DNA of 64,000 nt from positions 62,001-126,000 of the forward strand of contig NZ_JAKOAV010000007.1 in the NCBI RefSeq assembly GCF_029478095.1, given 5' to 3'. The translations under genes and the position numbers were made by a program. This document shows positions 33,575-40,774 of this stretch, piece by piece. The DNA is from Pelotomaculum isophthalicicum JI. GTDB taxonomy: Bacteria; Bacillota; Desulfotomaculia; Desulfotomaculales; Pelotomaculaceae. The number at the start of each line of letters is the position of its first letter. Positions within the stretch are counted from its first letter, which is position 1. The notes beneath the pieces are model-generated. The model was not told where the DNA came from. It saw nothing but the letters and a program-made list of their open reading frames with translations, and made no database searches.

Positions 33575-33891
33575 AATAGTGCCACAAGTATGGTGGCGAT
33601 GTGCAAAAGCTGATCAGTAATATTGACCGGATGCAATTTGGATAGTGATGAGGCAAAAAGGCGAATCTTGAGAAAATCGATTGTAAAATGTGTAGCAAAT
33701 AGAAAAAAGAGTTTCCATATTGAAAAAAAACCAGTTAAAATCAAGGCGAGGCTGATTACGAGCGCCCAAGACAAGGCGTGGGCGGCAAGCGCCATGATTT
33801 TTTTCCTTTTATAGGCAGCTAAACGGGTTAGCTGGAGAAAAAAATCAGCGAAGACATGTCCTGCCATTAGCAGGATTAAAATTGAAAACAT
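33565..33891 (-). CDS. DUF3307 family membrane protein
   Basis: A small integral membrane protein of 108 residues with three to four hydrophobic segments. The N-terminal pattern G-H-V-F-A-D-F-F-L-Q, the central A-A-H-A-L-S-W-A and the later F-A-T-H-F-T-I-D-F-L-K match DUF3307, a family of unknown function with conserved His and Asp inside the membrane. The start at 33891 follows GGAGGG on the minus strand. It converges on the epimerase gene with a ten-base overlap. The link to polysaccharide production is only by position. Confidence 0.82.
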   Translation of the reverse strand: MFSILILLMAGHVFADFFLQLTRLAAYKRKKIMALAAHALSWALVISLALILTGFFSIWKLFFLFATHFTIDFLKIRLFASSLSKLHPVNITDQLLHIATILVALFYK

Positions 33892-34072
33892 AATTACCCT
33901 CCCGGCGCCGTATAATTAACTATATTCAAAAAAAGTTTTTTGGATTCTGGAAAGTGCAAGCTGTTTTTAAACAGACCATGTAACACTTTCTATTATCGGG
34001 GAGCGGGATTAAAAAGGTTGCCAGGGGATGTTGATGAAGTCACAGCAGCTGCATCATAAATGATCTTTAACG

Positions 34073-34108
34073 AACCGTGGAGAGGTAATTCTATCCGCGG
34101 TTATTTTT
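34073..34108 (+). terminator. Terminator-like hairpin upstream of the small helical-hairpin gene
   Basis: AACCGTGGA pairs with TCCGCGGTT (nine pairs, one G-U) around GAGGTAATTCTA and is followed by ATTTTT. No plus-strand gene ends just before it, so it could be a leader attenuator for the gene at 34179. No known riboswitch was recognised in 33892-34072. Confidence 0.6.
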
Positions 34109-34178
34109 CATAAAAACTACTTTGCATCGATAATGTTTTTATTTTTTTTGGGAAAAATCTTATGGGGGAGATTAGGCT

Positions 34179-34358
34179 GTGGATAATGAAGAGATATTAA
34201 ACACTTGTAGTGATTTATTAGATAAATTAACAGTAGTTAAAGGATACCTTCAATTAAGTACTGAGCGTAAGAAGGTTGATTATTCTTTATTATTGTTGCA
34301 AGAAATCAATGAGATACAAATACTGGTATATAAAATGATTGATACATTAAAGAAATAG
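34179..34358 (+). CDS. Small Spo0B/HisKA-like helical-hairpin protein without phospho-His
   Basis: A 59-residue all-helical protein starting at GTG (34179) behind GGGGGAG (34163-34169). The segment C-S-D-L-L-D-K-L-T-V-V-K-G-Y-L-Q-L lines up with the dimerisation helix of Spo0B (recalled as R-H-D-W-M-N-K-L-Q-L-I-K-G-N-L-S-L) and with the H-boxes of sporulation kinases, but the phospho-accepting His is Ser. A second helix (L-L-L-L-Q-E-I-N-E-I-Q-I-L-V-Y-K-M-I) completes the hairpin; there is no ATPase domain. It lies 128 bases before a Spo0F-like receiver gene. It may bind that receiver without transferring phosphate; this is inference. The alignment was made by eye. Confidence 0.65.
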   Translation: MDNEEILNTCSDLLDKLTVVKGYLQLSTERKKVDYSLLLLQEINEIQILVYKMIDTLKK

Positions 34359-34486
34359 AAGGCAATTCTTCTCCGGTTCTAAATAGTTGGAATTTTGGAA
34401 CTATTTTTAGTTAGAGGATTTCAGGAAGTAATAACGAATATTAAATTAAATAATAATTGTTAAATTATACCATTGGGGAGGACATT

Positions 34487-34888
34487 ATGTCTCAATCTTC
34501 ACAATATCTGCTTATTGTTGATGATAACGTCGGGGTGTGCCGTCTTTTGTTTGAGTTGTTCAGCGATGAGGGGTATATTGTTGAGACGGCGCTAAGCGGC
34601 GCGGAAGCGCTCCGGATAGTTTGCGGCAGAACACCTTCGCTGATCCTTCTCGATGTTAAAATGCCAGGTATGAGCGGTCTGGAGACATTGGATAAAATTA
34701 AAGAAATCGTACCGGATATACCGGTAGTGATGATGACCGCGTACACTGAGCTGGACACGATAATGGCGGCCCAAAAGGATGGTTTGATCCAACATTATTT
34801 AGGCAAGCCTTTCGACTTGGATGATATTCGCCGTTTAGTCAAGAAAATTCTGCTCGACAGAGAGTGCGAGCAAAAGGTAACCGGTTAA
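34487..34888 (+). CDS. Spo0F-like stand-alone response regulator receiver
   Basis: A single receiver domain of 133 residues with no output domain. Acidic pocket residues are in L-L-I-V-D-D-N, the phospho-accepting Asp is in L-I-L-L-D-V-K-M-P-G-M, the switch Thr in V-M-M-T-A-Y-T-E-L-D and the Lys in L-G-K-P-F-D-L-D-D-I. The stretch M-T-A-Y-T-E-L-D-T-I followed by K-P-F-D-L-D-D-I-R closely resembles Spo0F. ATG at 34487 follows GGGGAGG; the upstream TTG at 34457 lacks such a site. Its stop overlaps the next gene's start (TAATG), so it is translationally coupled to the C5-epimerase gene. It could relay phosphate in a sporulation-type phosphorelay or control polymer modification. Confidence 0.85.
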   Translation: MSQSSQYLLIVDDNVGVCRLLFELFSDEGYIVETALSGAEALRIVCGRTPSLILLDVKMPGMSGLETLDKIKEIVPDIPVVMMTAYTELDTIMAAQKDGLIQHYLGKPFDLDDIRRLVKKILLDRECEQKVTG

Positions 34889-35844
34889 TGTCTTTGCAGA
34901 ATACTGGTTTAATGCTCATGCGCTGGCTGTCAATAGTATCCGGCAGGAGTTATTACCACCAAGAACAGCCGCTTGGCAAATTCTATCAGCCTGGTGGTGT
35001 TCTTGGTTATTTTAATGACTTGACAGCTAAGATAAAATGGAGGGGGCCGGTTTCAAAGGGTGGTTTTCCTTTGAACAGAACGGCTAATGGAAGCCTTGTT
35101 ATTATTCCCACGACCATAGCGCAAAAAGCTTTGGGACATTATGACAGTTGGTTGCTTGGCGGGGACCGCCGAAACCTGGATGACTTTATGATGCTTGCCG
35201 GTTGGCTGCGTGAGCACCAGGATGCGGAAGGCGGGTGGCCGATATGGCCACTACTGGGTATGTCCGGTATTTCCCATTACTCAGCAATGGTTCAAGGTGA
35301 GGCTGTTTCGGTGGCAGTGCGGGCGTATCTGCATGATCCGGAACATGCGTGGATAAGAGTGGCGGAAAACGCTGCCAGGCTAATGTTAAAACCAGTTATG
35401 GAGGGCGGGACCGCCCGGTACACGCCGGAAGGTCTTGTACTTGAGGAATATCCCTCAAAGAACCCGAACACCATCCTCAATGGGTGGTGTTTTGCTCTTT
35501 ATGGCTTGTACGATTTAAAGCTTACAAAAACATGTTTGTCTTTTGATATCGAAAAGGCGCTTAACGACACACTCCGAGCCCTGAGCATTTACTTGCCACG
35601 TTATGACGCCGGTTACTGGTCTTACTATGACACCTTGAGCAGCCTTTCCAGCCCGTTTTATCACAAATTGCACATCGCGCAGCTGCTGGCGATAGAAAAA
35701 ACATTCCCCGAGTTTGAGGCGGCAGCCCGTTTCTACCGTGTTAAATTTGAGCGCCAGTGGTCATGGAGCATAAACAGGTTTAGAGCAGTAGTAAAAAAAG
35801 GAATGCAGAAGATTTGTCACCCGCCTGAATGTATAATTCGATGA
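34888..35844 (+). CDS. D-glucuronyl C5-epimerase family protein
   Basis: The product is 318 residues and matches the C-terminal (alpha/alpha) barrel domain of D-glucuronyl C5-epimerases, which turn glucuronate into iduronate within a polymer. Typical stretches are G-V-L-G-Y-F-N-D-L-T-A-K, the central I-L-N-G-W-C-F-A-L-Y-G-L-Y-D, and Y-D-A-G-Y-W-S-Y-Y-D with the catalytic-region tyrosines. There is no signal peptide, so it would act in the cytoplasm or on lipid-linked intermediates, or be exported some other way. The ATG at 34888 overlaps the receiver gene's stop. A terminator follows at 35871. Bacterial members often lie in exopolysaccharide clusters; substrate use here is not proven. Confidence 0.83.
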   Translation: MSLQNTGLMLMRWLSIVSGRSYYHQEQPLGKFYQPGGVLGYFNDLTAKIKWRGPVSKGGFPLNRTANGSLVIIPTTIAQKALGHYDSWLLGGDRRNLDDFMMLAGWLREHQDAEGGWPIWPLLGMSGISHYSAMVQGEAVSVAVRAYLHDPEHAWIRVAENAARLMLKPVMEGGTARYTPEGLVLEEYPSKNPNTILNGWCFALYGLYDLKLTKTCLSFDIEKALNDTLRALSIYLPRYDAGYWSYYDTLSSLSSPFYHKLHIAQLLAIEKTFPEFEAAARFYRVKFERQWSWSINRFRAVVKKGMQKICHPPECIIR

Positions 35845-35870
35845 AATATAAACAAACAGAGAAGCGCTTG

Positions 35871-35908
35871 CCGGATCCTTTTTAGCATAGATCCGGTTAT
35901 TTTATTTC
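35871..35908 (+). terminator. Rho-independent terminator
   Basis: CCGGATC pairs with GATCCGG around CTTTTTAGCATA and is followed by TTATTTTATTT. A second small hairpin (AGTGGCC-TTTG-GGCCACT, 35925-35942) follows. They end the receiver/C5-epimerase unit. Confidence 0.8.
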
Positions 35909-36020
35909 TCGATATTTGTGGCTAAGTGGCCTTTGGGCCACTAATGACTGTGGAACGATTTAATAAAGAAATTCATAGGATAAAGCATAGACGATTAAAG
36001 ACATACAGGGGAGAGATTCT

Positions 36021-37151
36021 TTGAAGATCGCCACAGTAGTTGGTACCCGCCCCCAGTTTATCAAAGCGATGATGGTTTCCAAAGCCGTCAGGAAAAATCA
36101 TGATGAGATATTGATTCACACCGGTCAGCATTGCGATGCGAATATGTCGCAGGTGTTCTTCTCCGGACGGGGCTGTCCCGCGCCGGATTATTATATTGAC
36201 GCCGGACTGGCCGCGCCGGGGCGGCAACTGGCTAAGATGTTCGACGGGCTGAAGGCCGTGTTTGAATGGGAGAAGCCTGACGTCGTTGTTGTTTACGGTG
36301 ACTCCCGCTCCACCCTGGCCGGGGCGCTGGCGGCTTCAAAAACAGGCATACCCTTGGCGCATGTTGAAGCCGGCTTGCGCTGCGGCAAGCGGGCCATGCC
36401 GGAGGAATTTATCAGGGAATTAACCGATTATCTGTCTGCCATATTGTTTTGCCCTTCTGAAATAGCGGTGCGCAACCTTAATAAGGAAGGGATTATCAAT
36501 GGCAACGGCGCGGCTTCCGGCAAGGAAACTGATACGGTTCGGTTTAGGGGTTCAATTATCGTTAATGTCGGGGATGTCATGTATGACGCTTTGCAGGAGT
36601 GCCTGAACAATGGTAATTGCTCACCGCCATCGGCGGCAGGCCGGCTTCCGGAACCCGGAGAGTACCTTCTAGCCACTGTGCACCGGGCGGAAAACGCTGA
36701 TAAAAAGGAGCGGCTGTCAGTTATTCTGGAAAGCCTCGTTACGCTGGGAGAAAAGGTTGTATTTCCGGTGCACCCCCGCACTATGAAGAGAATCAGCGAG
36801 TTTAACCTGGGTGGTTATCTGGCCCATCCTAATATGGTTGTGATTGATCCGGCAGGCTATGATGAGATGATTTGGCTTTGCAAAAACGCCAGGAAAATAA
36901 TTACTGACTCCGGTGGTGTGCAAAAAGAGGCTTTTTATCTGAGAGTGCCTTGCATAACTTTACGGGAAGAGACCGAGTGGACGGAAACAGTTGAAAGGGG
37001 CTGCAACGTGCTGGTGGGCTGTGATCGGCGGCTAATCCTGGAGGCTGTCGGAGCTTCCGCGCGCGGCGACTGGTCCGGCAGCCCATACGGGCAGGGAAAC
37101 GCCTCGTGGTTGATCTCCCGGTTGCTGGAGGAATATTTTTGCCCAAGGTAG
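36021..37151 (+). CDS. wecB: UDP-N-acetylglucosamine 2-epimerase, non-hydrolysing (WecB/WbpI family)
   Basis: It inverts C2 of UDP-GlcNAc-type sugars, giving UDP-ManNAc or, in WbpI-type enzymes, the diacetamido-mannuronate. The product is 376 residues. The N-terminus has V-V-G-T-R-P-Q-F-I-K-A. The middle has V-V-V-Y-G-D-S-R-S-T-L-A and H-V-E-A-G-L-R-C-G. The C-terminal half has A-T-V-H-R-A-E-N and T-D-S-G-G-V-Q-K-E-A, the UDP-binding and catalytic segment. TTG at 36021 follows GGGGAGA. It starts a long GC-rich run of genes, and the next gene begins inside its last 13 bases. Which of the two UDP substrates is used cannot be read from sequence. Confidence 0.9.
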   Translation: MKIATVVGTRPQFIKAMMVSKAVRKNHDEILIHTGQHCDANMSQVFFSGRGCPAPDYYIDAGLAAPGRQLAKMFDGLKAVFEWEKPDVVVVYGDSRSTLAGALAASKTGIPLAHVEAGLRCGKRAMPEEFIRELTDYLSAILFCPSEIAVRNLNKEGIINGNGAASGKETDTVRFRGSIIVNVGDVMYDALQECLNNGNCSPPSAAGRLPEPGEYLLATVHRAENADKKERLSVILESLVTLGEKVVFPVHPRTMKRISEFNLGGYLAHPNMVVIDPAGYDEMIWLCKNARKIITDSGGVQKEAFYLRVPCITLREETEWTETVERGCNVLVGCDRRLILEAVGASARGDWSGSPYGQGNASWLISRLLEEYFCPR

Positions 37152-38323
37152 TCATGGTGGTGAACAGCGATTACCGGTACGACGCCAGGGTGCAGAAAGA
37201 GGCTGCCGCCCTTGGCATGGCGGGGTATAGTATAACTGTTTTCTCCCTGGCCATGGATGTCCGGCGTGAGCAAAACGTAATGGGCGTAAGAGTGCTGAAC
37301 CCCACTACTGGAAGGATGGCCTGGTTTCCTTACAAGTTGTCTTACCTGAAAGCCTATTGGCAGATAATACGCGCGCTGTTGCGCGAGAAAGCGGATGTAT
37401 GGCACGGGCACGACCTGGATATGCTGCCCTTCGTGTTTATTGCCGCGAAGCTCAAGGGGGGCAAACTTGTATATGATTCCCACGAACTCTGGCATGGATA
37501 CGACTGGCCCGGCCGCGGCGGCAGGCGGGGTTTGTTGCGGCGCCTGCTTTGGCAAGGCTGGCTGTGGCTGGAAAAGGCGCTGGCAAAGCATTGTCATTTG
37601 ATAATCACCGTCAACGAAAGCTGTGCCCGGGAAATAGCCCGAATACTGGGGGTTCGGCCACCGCTGGCGCTGAGAAACTGTGTTGACCCCGCAGAATCGG
37701 CAGGTCCCGCGGGCAGCCTGCGGGGAGCGCTGGGGCTCGGCCATAATGAACTGTTGGTTGTGTATACAGGTAAACTGCAAAAAGGGCGCGGCTTGGAAAA
37801 TTTGTTCAAAGCCTGGGCCGGTTTGCCCGCTGACCGCCACCTGGCTATAATCGGCCAGGGGCCGCTTGAAGGCAGCCTGAGAGATTTCGCGCTTAGCGCC
37901 GGGCTAAAAAATGTTTATTTCCTGCCGCCGGTAAATGCGTTGGAATTGCCGGGATATATCCGCGGAGCCACCCTGGGAGTGGTCTTAATTGAGGACACTG
38001 ATCAAAGCAAGCGCTATTCCCTGCCGAACAAGCTGCTTGAATTTATCGCCGCGGGCGTACCGGTGCTGGCGTCGAAACTGCCGGAGATAAGCCGGCTGGT
38101 GGATGAATATCAAGTAGGTGTTTTGGCGGACCCCGGAGACAGCGCAAATATCAGGAAATCTATGAGCGAACTGCTGGACGACGCGGAAAAGCTGCACTTC
38201 TTGAGACTGAATACCTTGAAAGCCAGAATGAGTTTGACATGGCGGAAAGAAGCGGGTTTGTTAATCAGTGAATACTCAAAAATTACCTGTGGCGGCAAGC
38301 AAGAACAGTCCCCACTTGCCTAA
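37139..38323 (+). CDS. Glycosyltransferase family 4 protein
   Basis: A GT-B glycosyltransferase of 394 residues. The acceptor domain has D-Y-R-Y-D-A-R-V-Q-K-E-A-A-A-L and W-H-G-H-D-L-D-M-L-P-F. The donor domain has V-V-Y-T-G-K-L-Q-K-G-R-G-L-E-N and S-L-P-N-K-L-L-E-F-I-A-A-G-V-P; as is usual in this subgroup, the first Glu of EX7E is replaced and the last is kept. TTG at 37139 follows GGAGGAATATT and overlaps the wecB stop; the longer in-frame ATG at 37106 would add 11 unrelated residues. Its 3' end overlaps the polymerase-like gene. Coding is GC-rich, like its neighbours to 43 kb. Confidence 0.87.
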   Translation: MPKVVMVVNSDYRYDARVQKEAAALGMAGYSITVFSLAMDVRREQNVMGVRVLNPTTGRMAWFPYKLSYLKAYWQIIRALLREKADVWHGHDLDMLPFVFIAAKLKGGKLVYDSHELWHGYDWPGRGGRRGLLRRLLWQGWLWLEKALAKHCHLIITVNESCAREIARILGVRPPLALRNCVDPAESAGPAGSLRGALGLGHNELLVVYTGKLQKGRGLENLFKAWAGLPADRHLAIIGQGPLEGSLRDFALSAGLKNVYFLPPVNALELPGYIRGATLGVVLIEDTDQSKRYSLPNKLLEFIAAGVPVLASKLPEISRLVDEYQVGVLADPGDSANIRKSMSELLDDAEKLHFLRLNTLKARMSLTWRKEAGLLISEYSKITCGGKQEQSPLA

Positions 38324-39581
38324 GAATTGTCCCCAATTGCTTATGGCTGCTTTAACAGTGGGGACCCTGGCAGGTATGGCCGGGGTTAGGTGGCCTGTCC
38401 TCATGACAGGCAGTTTCCTGGTGTTTCTTACTTGTCCATTGGCGCCGGAAGTCTTGGGATTTTTCACCGGAGGCGGCCTTTATCTGGTTGGCAGGACCCT
38501 GGACATTGGGCATGAGGCTCTGCTTTATTTTAATGCGGGCGCGTTCTTACTTCCAATATTTTCTCTTGTTGTTCGTTTGCTGTATAAAAAAAGAGCTTAC
38601 GCCCTGACTGCTGTATTCGGACTTTGGGAATTATGGGCCATGCTGGGTCTTGGTTTGTTAATGCTGGTCCGCCTGCCGGACAGCTTGTTCGAAGAATATG
38701 GAGCGCAGAAAATAAAGTATTACCTGGTTAACAACGCTGTCAGTTTTTTTAGCCCGGTGCTGGCTTCAGCAGTCTGGGGCAAAACAGGCCTTTGCCGCTT
38801 CCTGAAAGGGGTCTTCTTGGGCGGCTTGGCCTTGACCATGTATTTTTGGGTAAGTAAGTCTTACCTTGATTTGCCTTTAAATATTTATGCCGTGCTTAAT
38901 TTTAATCCTATTGAGCTAAGCAGGTTGATTGGCTTGTTCATCCTTCTGTTGGTGATAGGCAGGGGGGTTGCAGTTCCTCATCCGCTTACGCTCTTCCTGG
39001 TTACAGCCGCAAGCGCCGCCATGATTCTGCTCGGTGCCCGGGGACCCGCCCTGGCGCTGGTTATTGCCCTGCTCTGCGGGGGTATAGTGGCGAGTCGCCG
39101 GGAGTTTCGCCTGCTGCCGGCCCTGGTTGTCTCTCTGTTTGTTCTGATAGCTGTTTATGTTTCCTCCCACTACTGGTTTTCACCGGATTTTTTCAGTTTA
39201 GCGGATAACGGCAGGTGGCAACTTTACCAGGCCGCTTTAACGGCATTTGGGCAGAACCCGGTGATGGGCGCCGGAACGGGATCTTTCGCCGGTATTTCAC
39301 CAGAGCCGGGAATTTATTACCCGCACAACTTGTTTTTGGAATCGGCGGCGGAACTGGGGTTTCCAGGTCTGGCGCTGTCCTTGATGTTTGTGTTCGCTCC
39401 TTTGGCGCGGCTGGTATTATGGCGGAAGAAAACTAAAGGGACTGCCCTTGCCGTTTCGTTGCTGGTATTTTGCCTGTTGAACGCCATGCTTAGCGGGGAT
39501 ATTCCTGGGAATTACCTGCTCTGGCTTGCCGCGGGGGTAGCGGCTTCTTTGGCCATGACAGATCCGGAGAGATGTCGGTGA
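38268..39581 (+). CDS. O-antigen polymerase/ligase-like membrane protein (Wzy/WaaL type)
   Basis: A polytopic protein of up to 437 residues with about ten or more hydrophobic segments. Near residues 310-365 it shows the O-antigen ligase pattern: N-G-R-W-Q-L-Y-Q-A-A-L, N-P-V-M-G-A-G-T-G-S-F, then Y-P-H-N-L-F-L-E-S-A-A-E-L-G. This R/H pair region is typical of Wzy_C family proteins, which polymerise repeat units or join them to an acceptor. The ATG at 38268 lies within the previous gene (56-base overlap); a start further in, near the first membrane segment, is also possible. It is the best polymerase candidate in the locus. Confidence 0.85.
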   Translation: MNTQKLPVAASKNSPHLPKNCPQLLMAALTVGTLAGMAGVRWPVLMTGSFLVFLTCPLAPEVLGFFTGGGLYLVGRTLDIGHEALLYFNAGAFLLPIFSLVVRLLYKKRAYALTAVFGLWELWAMLGLGLLMLVRLPDSLFEEYGAQKIKYYLVNNAVSFFSPVLASAVWGKTGLCRFLKGVFLGGLALTMYFWVSKSYLDLPLNIYAVLNFNPIELSRLIGLFILLLVIGRGVAVPHPLTLFLVTAASAAMILLGARGPALALVIALLCGGIVASRREFRLLPALVVSLFVLIAVYVSSHYWFSPDFFSLADNGRWQLYQAALTAFGQNPVMGAGTGSFAGISPEPGIYYPHNLFLESAAELGFPGLALSLMFVFAPLARLVLWRKKTKGTALAVSLLVFCLLNAMLSGDIPGNYLLWLAAGVAASLAMTDPERCR

Positions 39582-40774
39582 AAATTTTAATGATCTCCGG
39601 CGCAAAAGCTGGGGTTTCCACAGGCGAGATCATACATACGCTGGAAATGGCGGGGGGGTTGGCCGGCGCAGGCGCCCGGGTGACTTTGGCGCTGCGGGGG
39701 AAATACCGCGGACCAGGCCGGCAGGGTGTGAATGTTGTTGGTTTACCGGTTATGAAAAACAAGTACCTCGACGGGCTGCTCAGACCGGTACTGGTATGTA
39801 TGGCAGCTTTGTTTTTAATTCTGCGGGTAGGTTACGACGCTGTGTATATACGTGACAGCATCTATGAAATGCCCGTGGTTTGGCTGCTTAAGCTGTTGGG
39901 TCAGTTCACGCTCCTGGAGTTAAACACGGTGTCGTCTGAAGACCTGCGCGCTAAAGGCAGGACCCGGTGGAAACAGGCTGTAGCCGGATGGGCGCAGCGA
40001 AAGGCTTGTTTTTCCGCTGCCCTGGTCCTGCCGGTTACTTCTAGTCTGGCCGGGTGGCTGGCCGGGCAGGGAGTGCCCGCCGAAAAAGTAACAGTGGTAG
40101 CCAATGGGGCCAACCCATATTTATACCGCCCGGTTGAACAAAAGGATGCCCTGGCGCGGCTGGGTCTGGACCCGTTCAAACAGTATCTCTGTTTTGCCGG
40201 CAACTTGGCGGCCTGGCAAGGCGGAGGAATAGTTGTTGAAGCCTTTGACAGAATAGCCGGTCTTTGCCGGGACGCTATGCTGCTGATTATCGGGGACGGA
40301 CCGGAAAGGGAAGCGCTGGAGGTACAGGTGCGCTCCAAGGGGCTTGCCGGCAGGGTGCTTTTCACCGGCCGGGTGCCGTATAACCGGGTGCCCATTTATC
40401 TGAGCGCCTGTGTCGCCGGGATCGGCGGGGGTTGGTATGGAGAAAACATGACCTTAAAAAGGAGATTTTGTCGCAGCGGCAGTTCCGCCTTGAAGTTTTA
40501 TTCTTATCTGGCTTGCAGCCTGCCGGTAGTTGTACCGGATATTGCCGATCTGTCAGATATAGTGCGGCTGACCGGCTGTGGACTAGTGGTGGAGCCCGAC
40601 CGGGTGGGAAGCCTGGCGGCAGCGTTGACAGCCATGCTGGAGTATCCGCTTGCATGGGCGGAAGCCGGGCGCAGGGGCAGATACTTTATTGAAAAGGAAG
40701 CTGCTTGGGAACACCGGGCTTCCCGGATAATCTCGCTAGTGAATAGAACCAGGCGCCGGAAAGGCAGGTGGTAA
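39572..40774 (+). CDS. Glycosyltransferase family 4 protein with altered donor-site Glu
   Basis: A GT-B glycosyltransferase of 400 residues. The acceptor domain has G-V-S-T-G-E-I-I-H-T-L-E-M and L-L-E-L-N-T-V-S-S-E-D. The donor domain has L-C-F-A-G-N-L-A-A-W-Q-G-G and L-I-I-G-D-G-P-E-R-E-A. The usual S-x-L-K-x-x-E-Y-L-A segment reads S-A-L-K-F-Y-S-Y-L-A-C-S-L-P, so the conserved Glu is Ser. ATG at 39572 overlaps the polymerase-like gene by ten bases. It is GC-rich and in a chain of overlapping genes. The Ser change may alter donor binding or catalysis. Confidence 0.85.
   Translation: MSVKILMISGAKAGVSTGEIIHTLEMAGGLAGAGARVTLALRGKYRGPGRQGVNVVGLPVMKNKYLDGLLRPVLVCMAALFLILRVGYDAVYIRDSIYEMPVVWLLKLLGQFTLLELNTVSSEDLRAKGRTRWKQAVAGWAQRKACFSAALVLPVTSSLAGWLAGQGVPAEKVTVVANGANPYLYRPVEQKDALARLGLDPFKQYLCFAGNLAAWQGGGIVVEAFDRIAGLCRDAMLLIIGDGPEREALEVQVRSKGLAGRVLFTGRVPYNRVPIYLSACVAGIGGGWYGENMTLKRRFCRSGSSALKFYSYLACSLPVVVPDIADLSDIVRLTGCGLVVEPDRVGSLAAALTAMLEYPLAWAEAGRRGRYFIEKEAAWEHRASRIISLVNRTRRRKGRW

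Noticed and set aside
36935-37840. 301-codon open frame on the minus strand
   Set aside because: It lies opposite two well-supported genes (wecB and a GT4), encodes a Gln/Pro-rich protein without motifs and has no ribosome site. It is a by-product of GC-rich coding sequence.
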